From: Pseudonocardiaceae bacterium YIM PH 21723
GTDB taxonomy: Bacteria > Actinomycetota > Actinomycetes > Mycobacteriales > Pseudonocardiaceae
Reading direction: 5' to 3'
Length of the DNA: 64,000 bases
NCBI GenBank assembly: GCA_003600225.1
Contig: QZFT01000011.1
Coordinates: 62,001-126,000, forward strand
Below the pieces are notes generated by a model, which did not search any database, had not been told where the DNA came from, and saw nothing but the letters and a program-made list of their open reading frames with translations. Positions 1-9,487 of this stretch are shown here, piece after piece. Both the position numbers and the translations under genes were made by a program. Every line of letters starts with the position of its first letter. Within the stretch, counting starts at the first letter, position 1.

Positions 1-587
1 TTCCAGATCCCGGGGCCGTCGTACAGGAAGAAGATCAGCGTGAACAGCACCAGACCGAGTCCGGTCAGCAGCTCACCCACGGTGGACGCGGTGGCCAGCG
101 CCCCGGAGGTGATGGTCTCCTGGTTCTCCTTGATCTTGTCGATCAGCTTGTGCAGCGCCTGCGCGTAGTCCGCCTGCTTCAGGTTGAACGGCGGACCCTG
201 CAACCAGCCCTGGATCGTGTTGATCGAGTTCTGCAGTTGCTTGCTCAGCTCCGGCAGGCCCGAGTTGAAGGCGTTCACCACGAAGGTCAGGACCCCGCCG
301 ACGACGGCGAGGCCGGTGATCATGGTGATGGCGGAGGCCGCGCCACGCGGCACGCCCAGCTTGGTGAGCCTGCTCACCAGCGGTCCCATCAGGGCGGCCA
401 GCAACAGCGCGATGGCGACCGGGATGAACACCGAGCGCAGCGCCGAGAAGACATAGCCGAGGATGTAGAGCGCCCCGGCCAGGACCAGGAAACGCCAGGA
501 CAGTGCGGCGGTCACCCGAAGGCCGTAAGGAACAGCCTCGCTGACCCGATCAGCGGTATCGCTCGTGTCGGTCACGCGAGTGACCAT
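1..587 (-). CDS. AI-2E family transporter (partial, C-terminus outside window)
   Basis: The reverse strand reads MVTRVTDTSDTADRV and continues open to the window edge, so only the N-terminal ~195 residues are present. A hydrophobic helix near residues 30-50 is followed by a second hydrophobic stretch, then the conserved segment PLVSRLTKLGVPRGAAS. After that come a membrane segment, an amphipathic stretch with GLPELSKQLQNSI, and another membrane segment near LGLVLFTLIFFLYDG. This layout is typical of the AI-2E/PerM permease family, whose substrates are mostly unproven; some members export autoinducer-2 or act as Na+/H+ antiporters. The ATG at 587 is chosen as the start. The next gene is divergent and its possible starts lie very close, so a shared promoter region of only a few tens of bases is implied. 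Confidence 0.82.
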   Translation of the reverse strand, partial: MVTRVTDTSDTADRVSEAVPYGLRVTAALSWRFLVLAGALYILGYVFSALRSVFIPVAIALLLAALMGPLVSRLTKLGVPRGAASAITMITGLAVVGGVLTFVVNAFNSGLPELSKQLQNSINTIQGWLQGPPFNLKQADYAQALHKLIDKIKENQETITSGALATASTVGELLTGLGLVLFTLIFFLYDGPGIW

Positions 588-609
588 AGACGGTGATCAC
601 GCGATACGT

Positions 610-2856
610 GTGACGAAAGCCCATCCGACCCCGTTCAATGTGAGTGTGTCCCTCCCTGTGGAAGAGCTCACCGAGGTCGAAAGCGCTGTTCTGCGCGCCT
701 TCGCCGCCGGTACCGAGGTCAATCGCGCGACGCTGGCGATGCACGGCATCACCGATCAGCAGCCGGAGGTGCGCGCCGAGGCGTTGATGGGCATGCTGAT
801 CGGCCTCTATCCGATCGAGCCCGTCGCGGTGCCCGCGCTGCGGCTCAAGGGCTGCCGGATCACCGGGGTGCTGGACCTGGAGGGCGCCACGGTCGGCGCG
901 TTGATCTCGTTCACCGACTGCGTGCTGGACAAGGCACCCATGCTGCGGATGGCGACGCTGGCCGGTCTGCGGCTGCGGGGCAGCCGGATGCCGGGGCTCC
1001 GCGGCCGGAACCTGCGGGTGGACTCCGACCTGGTCCTGGAGGCCGGGTTCTCCTGCGCCGGGCCGCTGGATCTCACCGACGCCCGGGTGCAGGGCACACT
1101 GCGGCTGGCCGGATCCGTGTTGAAGGACCCACGCGGGCACGCGTTGCTGGGCGCCCGGCTGCACATCACCGGCTCGTTGCAGGGCACCGCCATGCGCACC
1201 CAGGGCGAGGTCCGGCTGCGGGGCGCGCAGATCGGCGGCAGCGTGCACCTGGGCGGCGCGCAGCTCAGCCATCCCACCGGCGACGCGCTGGAGGCCTCCG
1301 GGGTGGTCATCAGCGGCAACCTGTTCTGCGACGGCCACGGCGGCCGGTTCACCGCCGACGGGCGGATCGTGTTGCTCGGCGCGCGGATCGGCGGCGACGC
1401 CGTGCTGTCCAGGGCCCGGCTGCGGCAGGCGACCGTGACCCGGCAGGAACTGGTGATGTCCGAGTGGATGGTCGACGACCGGGCGACGCTGGTCGCCGAC
1501 CGGATCCGGGTGGAGGGCAACCTGCAACTGGACGACGGATTCGAGGCGGCCGGCACGGTGCGGCTGCCCAACGCCCGGGTCGGCGGCTACCTCCGGCTGT
1601 CCGGCGCGACCCTGTGCAGACAGGAGACGACCGACGAGCTCCTGGCGACGGAGGGTGACCGGAGCACGCGCAAGGTGCCGGTGGCGTTGCTGGCCGACGG
1701 CATCCACATCGCCGGCGACCTGGAGGCGCGGGCGCGGCCGAACGGCTCAGGGCACTCGGGGGTGTTCACGGCCTATGGACAGGTGCGGCTACTGGACGCG
1801 GAGGTGCGGGGCAGCGCTAGCCTGGGTGGCGCGCGCCTGTACGGCCCAACGCTGGATGTGCTGTTCGCCGACCGGCTGCGCGTCGGGGGGACGCTGTTCC
1901 TGCGCAAGCTGATGGCCCGTGGCTCGGTCCGGCTGCAGAACGCGCGCATCGGATCCACGCTGGACTGCAGTGGTGCGGTGCTGGTTGATCCCCGTACCCG
2001 CCCGGATGGCTCAGTGAAGCCGTCACTGGACGCGCGGGCCATCGGCGTCGGTAAAGACCTTTTGTGTGGCTATGGATTTACCGCCGCGGGTGGGGTGCGG
2101 ATCCGAATGGCGGAAATCGGAAAAATGGTCACGTTCGTCGATGCGGTACTGGGCGCGGAGAACTGCCCTATAGCCCTGAACGCGAATGGGATAGACACCC
2201 AACAGCTCGTATTACGGTTCGGCGACAAACCCGCAGGTCGGGTCATTCTGAGTCGCGCGAAAGCGGTTTCCGTCGAGGATAACGAGAACCTCTGGACGGC
2301 CACCGGAGGGCTGGACCTCGAGGATTTCACCTACGAGTCGCTGGTCGCCACTCCGGATATCGACATCCGAACTCGACTCACATGGTTGCACAGGGCGCTG
2401 CCGGCCTTCGTGCCGGGTCCCTACGAGCAGCTCGCGGCGATGTACCGGGACACCGGTGACGAGGAGCGTGCCGAGCACGTCCAGTTGGCGAAACTCCAGC
2501 GACGGCACCGGAGTCAGGGTCCGGCGAGCCAGCTGTGGGGCAACGTCCAGATGTGGACGGTGGGGTACGGCTACCGGCCCTGGCTCGCGGTGCTCTGGCT
2601 GTCCGTGTTCTGGGTCGGCGGAGCCCTCTGGTTCAGCGAACATCGCCTCGACAAATTGGATACCGATCAGAATCCGGTATGGAGCCCGTGGGTGTTGTCC
2701 GCGGATCTGCTTTTGCCGATTGTGAACCTCGGTCAGGACGGCATGTGGCGGATCACGGGTAGCTCCCAATGGATAGCTGAATTACTCACTGCGGCGGGGT
2801 GGATTCTCGCCTCAACGGCGGCAGCCGGCGCTACCAGAGTCCTCAAGCGTGCGTAA
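610..2856 (+). CDS. beta-helix-repeat membrane protein (type often named membrane-associated oxidoreductase)
   Basis: A protein of ~748 residues. Residues ~60-560 consist of repeated short units such as LRLKGCRITGVLDLEGATV and VRLRGAQIGGSVHLGGAQL, in which hydrophobic residues recur with a period that suggests a right-handed beta-helix, related to pentapeptide-repeat proteins. The C-terminal ~130 residues hold a basic linker and two or three hydrophobic helices (LAVLWLSVFWVGGALWF; ELLTAAGWILASTAAAG), so it is probably anchored to the membrane by its C-terminus. Streptomyces homologues are often called membrane-associated oxidoreductase, but no cofactor-binding motif is visible, so I do not endorse that function. 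The start is uncertain: GTG at 610, 640 or 646 are in frame, and an upstream GTG at 565 would overlap the divergent neighbour. No strong ribosome binding site separates them. Confidence 0.7.
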   Translation: MTKAHPTPFNVSVSLPVEELTEVESAVLRAFAAGTEVNRATLAMHGITDQQPEVRAEALMGMLIGLYPIEPVAVPALRLKGCRITGVLDLEGATVGALISFTDCVLDKAPMLRMATLAGLRLRGSRMPGLRGRNLRVDSDLVLEAGFSCAGPLDLTDARVQGTLRLAGSVLKDPRGHALLGARLHITGSLQGTAMRTQGEVRLRGAQIGGSVHLGGAQLSHPTGDALEASGVVISGNLFCDGHGGRFTADGRIVLLGARIGGDAVLSRARLRQATVTRQELVMSEWMVDDRATLVADRIRVEGNLQLDDGFEAAGTVRLPNARVGGYLRLSGATLCRQETTDELLATEGDRSTRKVPVALLADGIHIAGDLEARARPNGSGHSGVFTAYGQVRLLDAEVRGSASLGGARLYGPTLDVLFADRLRVGGTLFLRKLMARGSVRLQNARIGSTLDCSGAVLVDPRTRPDGSVKPSLDARAIGVGKDLLCGYGFTAAGGVRIRMAEIGKMVTFVDAVLGAENCPIALNANGIDTQQLVLRFGDKPAGRVILSRAKAVSVEDNENLWTATGGLDLEDFTYESLVATPDIDIRTRLTWLHRALPAFVPGPYEQLAAMYRDTGDEERAEHVQLAKLQRRHRSQGPASQLWGNVQMWTVGYGYRPWLAVLWLSVFWVGGALWFSEHRLDKLDTDQNPVWSPWVLSADLLLPIVNLGQDGMWRITGSSQWIAELLTAAGWILASTAAAGATRVLKRA

Positions 2857-3040
2857 AGAAAACGCGCCGAAGTGACGCGAGCCACAAGATTTATTAGCCC
2901 GATCAGGGGATATTTCGCTTCCGGAGGTGCGAACGAACCTCTTGACCTGAAAGGGTTTTCGCTGTCGCAGACGGGTGGTCGGTCGATCGCGGATAGTGAC
3001 GACCGGCGAGCTCAGTCGTTTGTCTCGGAAGGACCTGTAA

Positions 3041-4030
3041 GTGCCTCACGTCGATCAGCGAGTAGGGATGGGGGTCGGACGCATGCGTCGTCTGTTCACC
3101 CGAATCCTGCTGATCACCGGTGGCACCCTCGCGGTCACCGCCGCGGGCTGGTTGCTTACCTCGCCGACGGCCAGCGCACAGGAAGTCACTCCGGCCCATC
3201 TGGACCCCTCGCCGGGTGCGGGTGGATCGGCTCCGGCGCAGCTGCCTGATCTTGCTGACTCGAACGGTGGATCTTTCACCCGGTCAGTACTTCCGAACGT
3301 CACGCAAACGTCCAACACCGAATTGCTGACCGCTGCTCATGGCACGTCTGGCAAGGACATCGCGACGAAGATGACCAAGATCTTCGTCGTGCCGGCCTCC
3401 GGCCCGCGTCCTGTCGATGCCGATCACTCGGCCGCTCGCTCAAAGCCGGCGCCAGCAGCTCCCATCGCCGGTTCGGACGGCGCGGGCACCATCTCCGGAG
3501 CGATGCACAAGATCGCCGCGGAGTTACCGGTGTCCGATTCGCCAGTGGACTTTGACGCCGACACCCTCCGCTCCCTCGTTCGGGGCGGGCTGGGGTCGGC
3601 GATGTCGACGTACTCGCCCTCATGGCTGCCCCCGGTTGTGTCCGGGCCGGCTCCCGATGCGACGACCTCAGATTTGATCCAGTCGATGGCCGGCACGGCG
3701 GCTGTCGCTGGATCTGGTGAACTTGTTGATCACAGCCACGGACTCGCCGGGCTCGCTTCCCGGAAGTTCACGATCAACGAGGCGGTACAGAACGCTCCAT
3801 CCGTTCTGACGGTGCGTGAATGGCCGCTAGAACCGTTCACCCCATCAGGCTGCCTGTTCCTGGGCAAGTGCCCGGGGCACCCGGATGCACCGACCTCGTC
3901 TGGTAACCAGGTGCTCGGGTACCTCACCTCTTCGAGCAGGCTTGCCTACTTCACCCAGGGACCGGCGACCCACGCCGATTCCCCGGTCATCTGCGGGACC
4001 CTTACCCGGCCGCGGAAATTTCCTGACTGA
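3041..4030 (+). CDS. secreted protein of unknown function
   Basis: A 329-residue protein with a signal peptide: a basic stretch (GRMRRLFTR), a hydrophobic core (ILLITGGTLAVTAAGWLL) and a likely cleavage after PTASA. The GTG at 3041 is preceded by GGAAGGA at good spacing, so the slightly long N-region is kept; ATG at 3083 is the alternative. The mature part is rich in Ser, Pro, Ala and Asp with no catalytic motif that I recognise. The C-terminal part has a small cysteine pair in CLFLGKCPGHPDAP. It precedes, on the same strand, the giant repeat protein at 4245, and both are exported, so a joint surface role is possible. That is inference from position only. Confidence 0.6.
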   Translation: MPHVDQRVGMGVGRMRRLFTRILLITGGTLAVTAAGWLLTSPTASAQEVTPAHLDPSPGAGGSAPAQLPDLADSNGGSFTRSVLPNVTQTSNTELLTAAHGTSGKDIATKMTKIFVVPASGPRPVDADHSAARSKPAPAAPIAGSDGAGTISGAMHKIAAELPVSDSPVDFDADTLRSLVRGGLGSAMSTYSPSWLPPVVSGPAPDATTSDLIQSMAGTAAVAGSGELVDHSHGLAGLASRKFTINEAVQNAPSVLTVREWPLEPFTPSGCLFLGKCPGHPDAPTSSGNQVLGYLTSSSRLAYFTQGPATHADSPVICGTLTRPRKFPD

Positions 4031-4244
4031 CAGCACACGCGCAGTTGCCGATGGCTCTGAGCGATAGTGGGGTACTGCCCCACGCGCTGGAGCATCCGGT
4101 AGCCGCGCTGTCACCCCCCAAGTGCGCGCGGCGCCTCCTCGCTGAGAGATCGCGCGCTCCCTGAACGGGTGGCCGCTGCCCCGAGATTTTTCCGGCGGTC
4201 GCCCGAAACCCCCCTTACACAGGGATTCGGAAGAAGGAGATTCA

Positions 4245-7200
4245 ATGCAGACCTGGGCGAAGCGCAGTATGCAAGCTGCGCTGGTCACGGGTGGGATGAT
4301 GATGCTCGGAGCGGGCATCGCATCCGCGGCAGAGACATGCCCCGATCGGCCGGCTACCCCGCTCGGCGGATCGACCAACCCCCTCGGTGTCAGCGTCGAC
4401 GTTCCCCTCGACTTCGAGGACAACGCCGTCGGCACCCCCTTCGGTCAGTGGGACGCCCCCGAGTTCCACGAGCGTCTGAGCACTGACGACCTCTACAACA
4501 AGGCCGTTCCGGCTGAGCTGAACGCTCCGCTGACCCAGGCCCTCGCTCCGGTCCGTGACGCCATGTCCCCGGTGTCCCACGGACTGCAGCAGTACGGCGG
4601 TCACCACTTCCAGGGCGACCCCGCCCTGGGCAACCGCGCCGAGCTGAACGTGCTCGCGCCGATCGAGGCCTCGGGCAACGCCCTGGCCCTCGGCGGCCCG
4701 GTGCACGTCGAGCACGACGGTCACCACGACTACCACCGCGACTCCGCGCTGAGCACCAACGGCGACGGATCGCTGATCGGCGGCAACGCCGCGGCCATCA
4801 ACTACGTGGCCCCGATCCAGGCCAACGGCAACGCCCTCGGCCTGGGTGGCGACGCCTCCTCGGTGAACAACTCCTCCACGGACGCGTCCATCGACGGCTC
4901 CACCCGCACCAGCGGTGACGGCAGCCTGGCCGGCGGCAACGTCCTCGGCCTGCCGCTGTCCACCCCGATCACCGGCAACGGCAACGCCTTCGGTGTCCTG
5001 GGTGACGCGTGGACCAAGAACAACTCCAGTGTCAACGGCTCGGTGACCGGCAACTCGGCCACCAGCGGTGAGCACGGCGTGCTGGGCGGCAACTACGCGG
5101 GTGTCCCGCTGGGCCTGCCGATCGCCGGCAACGGCAACGCCTTCGGCGTGCTGGGCAACGGCGACGCGCACAGCAAGTCGCACGAGAGCGCCTCCGTCGG
5201 CGGCGCCGTGCACAGCAACGGTGAGCACGGCCTGGGCTCCGGCAACGTCAGCCAGACCCCGATCGCCGGCCCGCTGGGCCTGAACGGCAACGCCACCAGC
5301 GCTCTGGGCGGTTCCTCCGTCAAGGGTGGCGACGCCAGCTGCACCGACGCCGGTTACGGCGACCAGTCCAGCTCCGGCCAGCACTCCATCCTGGGCGGAA
5401 ACCACAACAGCAACCCGATCGCGCTGCCCGTGCTGGGCTTCGGCAACGCGACCGCGGTGGGCGGCGACGCTGACGCCGACTACAACAACGCCGTCTCCTC
5501 GCACGCGGGCAGCAATGTCTACGGCGACGGAAACGACTCGCTGCTCGGCGGTTCCGTGCTCAGCACCCCGCTGGCCGGCCCGTACGACGCGTTCGGCAAC
5601 GCCACCAGCGCGCTGGGCAACGCCAACTCCACCTCGCACAACGACGCCGAGGTGACCGCGGGCAACACCGTGGACACCCGCGGCTGGGGCTCGCAGCTGG
5701 GCGGCAACGTCGGCTCCGTGCCGATCTCCGCGCCGCTGCAGGCGTTCGGCAACGGCACCGGCGCGCTCGGCGACGCCAACGCTAAGTCGGTCAACAACAA
5801 GGTCTCGCAGGCCGGTGGCTACACCTCCTGTGAGGACGACGCGGGCCTCGGCGCCTGCAACGTCGCCGCTGTTCCGGTCTCGCTCCCGGGCGAGGTCTAC
5901 GGCAACGGCACCGGCGTGGGCGGCAACGGCTCCGGTGAGGCGAACAGCCACACCTCCGCCAACGCCGGCGGCGAGACCGTCGCCACCGGTAAGGGCGGCA
6001 CCGGTGCGGGCAACGTGGCCTTCGTGCCCGTCGCCGGCGCGCTGCAGGCCATCGGCAACTCCACCTCGGCCATCGGCAACTCCCACGCGGGCGGCCACGG
6101 CCACACCGGCGCCAACGCCGGTGGCGACGTGCGCTCCGACGGCTCGGACGGCAAGCTGTCCGGCAACGTGGCGGGCGTTCCCGTGGGCCTCCCGGCCCAG
6201 GCGTTCGGCAACGCGCTGACCGCGATCGGCACCGCCGACGCGGCCGGCAAGAACAAGGCCGACATCAACGCGGGTGGCGACACCCGTACCACCGGCCAGG
6301 ACGGCCAGGGCTCGGGCAACGTGCTCGGCGCTCCGATCAACGTCATCGGCCAGGGCTTCGGCAACGGTCTCGCGGCGATCGGCCAGGCTGACGCCCGTGG
6401 CGCCAACCACCTGAACTCCAACGTGGGCGGCAACACCAAGACCAACGGTGCCAACGGCCAGGGTTCCGGCAACGTGGTGGCCGCTCCGGCCGCTCTCGCC
6501 GGCCAGGTCTTCGGCAACGCCGGTGCCGTGTTCGGCCGCGGCAACGCCGAGGGTCTGAACTCCACCGCGCAGAACACCGGTGGCGACATCCGCACCACCG
6601 GCGATGACTCGCAGCTGGGCGGCAACATCGTTTCCGCGCCGGCCGGCCTCATCGGCCAGGCGTTCGGCAACGGTCTCGCGGGTGGCGGCGACGCCGACGC
6701 GTACGGTGCCAACTGCATCGAGCAGCACACCGGTGGCGAAGGTGTCACCGGCGGTGCCGGCAGCGCCCTGGGCGGCAACGTCCTCGACGCTCCGATCGCC
6801 GCTGCGGGCCAGGTCTTCGGCGAGAGCGGTGCCGGCTTCGGCAACGCGAACGCCGCGGGCGACAACGCCGTCGAGCAGCTCGCCGGTGGTGGCATCTTCA
6901 CCAACGGCCAGGCGGGCCAGCTGGCCGGCAACGTGGCGCAGGTTCCGGTCGCGCTGATCGGCCAGGAGTTCGGCGACGCCGGCTCCGTGTTCTACGGCCA
7001 CGCCAACTCCGTCGCGGGCAGCAACTCTGTCCAGCACGCGGGTGGCTCGACCACCACCAACGGCACCGACGGCAACCTGTCCGGGGACTTCCTGGGCCTG
7101 CCGGTCGCGGCTGACGGTGCGGGCTTCGGCAACGCCGGTGGCCTGTTCGAGAGCGCGATCTCTCGCGCTGTCGCGGGCAACAACACCTGGCAGGCTGCTG

Positions 7201-8072
7201 GCGGCGACGTCAACACCGCCGGTGAGAACGGCCACGGCGCGGGCGACATCTTCGAGATCCCGGTTGCGGCTGCGGGCCAGTTCTTCGGCAACGGCGGCGC
7301 CATCGGTGCCATCGCCGACGCCACCGCTGCCAACTACCAGAAGACCCAGGCCGGTGGTACCGGTTCCACCGACGGCGAGCACCGCGTCGGCTCTGGCTTC
7401 TCGGAGATCCACGGCCTGCCGCTGCAGGGCCAGGTCTACGGCGTTCCGTTCGAGATCGCCGGTGAGGCCCTGGCCTCTGCGACCAACGCCACCCAGGTGA
7501 CCGCTGGTTCGCAGGACGCCATCCCGTTCGTGTTCGACGGTGCCGGGCTGCCCGGTGCGTCCGACCTGCCCCAGATGCCGGAGTTCGTGCCCTCGGTCTC
7601 CAGCATCGACGTGACCAAGATCGGCCACGACGCCCGTACCTCGCTGCCGGGCGTCTCGGCTCTCCAGGGTGTCCCGGCGCTGCCGGGTATGCCCAGCGTT
7701 CCGGGTGTCCCCACCGGCGCCAGCCTGCCCAACCTGCCGAAGCCGTCGGTGGACCAGCTGGGTGGAATCGCCGACAAGGCCCGCGCCGCCGCGCCGAGCC
7801 TGCCGGGTGCTTCGGTCCCGTCCCTCCCGGGTGCGGACAAGCTGCCGTCGCTGCCCAAGCTGCCGGGTGCGGACAAGCTCCCCTCGGTTCCGGGTGTCGA
7901 CCAGGCTCCGGTCTTCGGCCGCAACACCCTCCACACCATGGGTCGTTCCGCTTCCACCCCGCAGCTGCCGAGCCTGGACACCGCCGGTGACCTGAGCAAG
8001 GTGCTGCAGGTGAAGCCGAACCTGCCCAAGCTGGGTGCGAACCTGCCGGGTCTGGACAAGCTGGGCAAGTAA
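4245..8072 (+). CDS. secreted protein with about 19 tandem chaplin-like repeats
   Basis: A 1275-residue exported protein. The signal peptide (MQTWAKRSMQAALVTGG..., likely cleavage near GIASA) is followed by a ~90-residue N-domain, then from ~122 to ~1080 by about 19 repeats of ~51 residues. Each repeat follows G-N-x5-P-x8-G-N-x5-G and ends in a polar Asn/Ser/Gly-rich segment, for example SGNVAGVPVGLPAQAFGN. This matches the spacing of the chaplin domain of aerial-hyphae surface proteins, but only a few repeats have cysteines. The last ~190 residues are Pro-rich with LPG and LPSLPG motifs and no LPXTG or membrane anchor. AGAAGGAGA upstream of the ATG is a good ribosome binding site. A hydrophobic or amyloid-like surface coat is a reasonable guess. 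A 17-bp hairpin follows the gene. Confidence 0.8.
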   Translation: MQTWAKRSMQAALVTGGMMMLGAGIASAAETCPDRPATPLGGSTNPLGVSVDVPLDFEDNAVGTPFGQWDAPEFHERLSTDDLYNKAVPAELNAPLTQALAPVRDAMSPVSHGLQQYGGHHFQGDPALGNRAELNVLAPIEASGNALALGGPVHVEHDGHHDYHRDSALSTNGDGSLIGGNAAAINYVAPIQANGNALGLGGDASSVNNSSTDASIDGSTRTSGDGSLAGGNVLGLPLSTPITGNGNAFGVLGDAWTKNNSSVNGSVTGNSATSGEHGVLGGNYAGVPLGLPIAGNGNAFGVLGNGDAHSKSHESASVGGAVHSNGEHGLGSGNVSQTPIAGPLGLNGNATSALGGSSVKGGDASCTDAGYGDQSSSGQHSILGGNHNSNPIALPVLGFGNATAVGGDADADYNNAVSSHAGSNVYGDGNDSLLGGSVLSTPLAGPYDAFGNATSALGNANSTSHNDAEVTAGNTVDTRGWGSQLGGNVGSVPISAPLQAFGNGTGALGDANAKSVNNKVSQAGGYTSCEDDAGLGACNVAAVPVSLPGEVYGNGTGVGGNGSGEANSHTSANAGGETVATGKGGTGAGNVAFVPVAGALQAIGNSTSAIGNSHAGGHGHTGANAGGDVRSDGSDGKLSGNVAGVPVGLPAQAFGNALTAIGTADAAGKNKADINAGGDTRTTGQDGQGSGNVLGAPINVIGQGFGNGLAAIGQADARGANHLNSNVGGNTKTNGANGQGSGNVVAAPAALAGQVFGNAGAVFGRGNAEGLNSTAQNTGGDIRTTGDDSQLGGNIVSAPAGLIGQAFGNGLAGGGDADAYGANCIEQHTGGEGVTGGAGSALGGNVLDAPIAAAGQVFGESGAGFGNANAAGDNAVEQLAGGGIFTNGQAGQLAGNVAQVPVALIGQEFGDAGSVFYGHANSVAGSNSVQHAGGSTTTNGTDGNLSGDFLGLPVAADGAGFGNAGGLFESAISRAVAGNNTWQAAGGDVNTAGENGHGAGDIFEIPVAAAGQFFGNGGAIGAIADATAANYQKTQAGGTGSTDGEHRVGSGFSEIHGLPLQGQVYGVPFEIAGEALASATNATQVTAGSQDAIPFVFDGAGLPGASDLPQMPEFVPSVSSIDVTKIGHDARTSLPGVSALQGVPALPGMPSVPGVPTGASLPNLPKPSVDQLGGIADKARAAAPSLPGASVPSLPGADKLPSLPKLPGADKLPSVPGVDQAPVFGRNTLHTMGRSASTPQLPSLDTAGDLSKVLQVKPNLPKLGANLPGLDKLGK
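4608..7480 (+). repeat. tandem repeat array of ~153-bp units inside the chaplin-like gene
   Basis: The coding sequence repeats with a period of ~51 codons, each unit carrying GGCAAC (Gly-Asn) twice in fixed positions. Units 10-13 and 15-16 are most alike at protein level, whereas the first units and the last ones are more diverged. This pattern fits growth of the array by internal duplication followed by drift. Confidence 0.75.
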
Positions 8073-8121
8073 CGCCCCGGTCTAGTGCTTCGTCACTAGG
8101 CGCTTCAACCTGCTAGGTGCA

Positions 8122-8159
8122 ACGGCGGGCCGGACGAGTTCTCTCGTCCGGCCCGCCGT
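8122..8159 (+). terminator. strong hairpin terminator after the chaplin-like gene
   Basis: A perfect 17-bp stem (ACGGCGGGCCGGACGAG and its complement) with a 4-base loop, 50 bases after the stop codon. No U-run follows, as is usual in high-GC actinobacteria. Confidence 0.8.
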
Positions 8160-8170
8160 CTTGCGTGTCC

Positions 8171-8302
8171 GTTGTCCCGAAGTCCACGATGTCGGGGATA
8201 GATGTCCCGGACATCGCCAACTCCGGCGCCGCCCTCGGCGAGCGTTGTCCCGAAGTCGGCGATGTCCAGGCCGGCAAGCGTCCCGGACATCGCCGACTTC
8301 GG
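8171..8302. repeat. duplicated ~57-bp inverted-repeat unit
   Basis: Two direct copies (8171-8226 and 8244-8302) both begin GTTGTCCCGAAGTC and end in GTCCCGGACATCGCC plus a variable tail. In the second copy the arms CCGAAGTCGGCGATGTCC (8250-8267) and its exact complement (8285-8302) form a perfect 18-bp stem; the first copy is degenerate. The unit lies between the terminator of the upstream gene and the stop codon of a convergent gene. Confidence 0.7.
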
Positions 8303-8311
8303 AGCGAGGAC

Positions 8312-9202
8312 CTACCGCCGTTTCCGCTGCACCGGTACCGCGGCGGGGGCGGCCGCGCGGAGGCGTTGTTCGGCGGAGTCGAGCATGGACAGCACGCCCA
8401 CCTGGCCGTCACTGGTCACCCAGGAGAGCTGGAAGCGCGCCTGCAACGTGTGCTGGTTGACCACTAGGGGGATCTTCGCCAGCTCGTGTACCCGTGTGGC
8501 GATGGTCTCGCCGGTGCCACGGGGGTGTTCGGCGATCACCGCGAACTCGTCGCCGCCGTACCGGGCGACGGTGTGATCGGCGCGCAGCCCGTCCCGCAGC
8601 CTGGTGGCCAGGCTCTTGAGCAGCTGGTCGCCGGTCTCGAAGCCGTAGCGGGAGTTCACCGATGCCAGCTGGTGCACGTCGATCAGCAGCAGGCTGGTCA
8701 GCGTGCCCATGGTGCGTGACCTGGTCAGCGACTGGTCGAGCCGGTCCAGCAGCAGCGCTCGGCCGGGGAGTCCGGTGAGCGGGTCGACCAGCCCGGTGCT
8801 GTGCGAGGCGTCGGTGGCCACCGGTTGCAGCATGACCATCAACGCGGGCCGGCCGCGGTGCGCGGCCGGGTGGTACGTCGCCCACAGCCGGGAGGCCGGA
8901 CGACCGTTTCGCATGATCACCATCGGCACCGTCAGCTGTGTGCCGGTGCGCAGTACCTGTCGCCCCAGTTCGGTCCGGTCCGGCAGCGACGCACCTGAGT
9001 CGTCGCAGGCCAGCCAGCCTTCCGGGCGGACGCCCGCCAGCAGGTCCTCGCGTTCGAGGCCCAGCAGCTCCGCCGCCCGTTCGTTGGCGGCGAGTACTTC
9101 GCCGCCCTCATCCTGTAGCACCACACCCGTCGGCAGCTCCGCGACCAGTTCGGCCCAGACCGTGCCGCTGATGGTGGGTGCCGCTATGTCCGCGACACTC
9201 AC
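8312..9202 (-). CDS. PAS-GGDEF protein (putative diguanylate cyclase)
   Basis: About 296 residues and apparently soluble. The N-terminal ~110 residues look like a PAS fold (ELPTGVVLQDEGGEVLAANERA). This is followed by a GGDEF domain that starts at DPLTGLPGRALLLDRLD and contains the intact active-site signature ARYGGDEFAVI. Such domains make cyclic di-GMP from two GTP; I see no canonical RxxD inhibitory site just upstream of the signature and no EAL domain. The GTG at 9202 is preceded by AAGGGTGG at 7 bases and is preferred; ATG at 9220 is in frame without a good ribosome binding site. The ~280 bp upstream (9203-9487) are AT-richer than the surroundings and probably hold its promoter; no gene was seen there. 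Confidence 0.85.
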   Translation of the reverse strand: MSVADIAAPTISGTVWAELVAELPTGVVLQDEGGEVLAANERAAELLGLEREDLLAGVRPEGWLACDDSGASLPDRTELGRQVLRTGTQLTVPMVIMRNGRPASRLWATYHPAAHRGRPALMVMLQPVATDASHSTGLVDPLTGLPGRALLLDRLDQSLTRSRTMGTLTSLLLIDVHQLASVNSRYGFETGDQLLKSLATRLRDGLRADHTVARYGGDEFAVIAEHPRGTGETIATRVHELAKIPLVVNQHTLQARFQLSWVTSDGQVGVLSMLDSAEQRLRAAAPAAVPVQRKRR

Positions 9203-9487
9203 CTGCGTACCACCCTTCATTGTCGGTGGTTTCGATCGGTGGGCGGCACTGCCACAGCCAGAGAATCCCGACGCCCACACGCTCCGGCCGTCAGCCTCTC
9301 TCCGTAACGGGCCGAGATCAAGAGGACGGCGGCCACCTAGATTGGTGATTCCGCAAATAATCGATATACGCAGAGATACATCCGTGATCGGCATGACCCT
9401 GGTAAATAGGGTGTCGTTCGCACAGGCCAGGCCGCTACGCGGATTGTTCAGACCAATTTTCGAACCCCGAATATATACGCAGCGTGA

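Noticed and set aside
2857-3040. Plus-strand frame beginning MTRATRFISPIRGYF
   Set aside because: It has no ribosome binding site and overlaps the well-supported secreted protein gene in another frame; the stretch is most likely a promoter region.
4242-7934. 1230-codon open frame antisense to the chaplin-like gene
   Set aside because: Its composition is that of a codon-bias shadow (Val/Ala/Gly/Arg runs mirroring the repeats), it has no ribosome binding site or domain, and the sense gene has a signal peptide and clear repeats.
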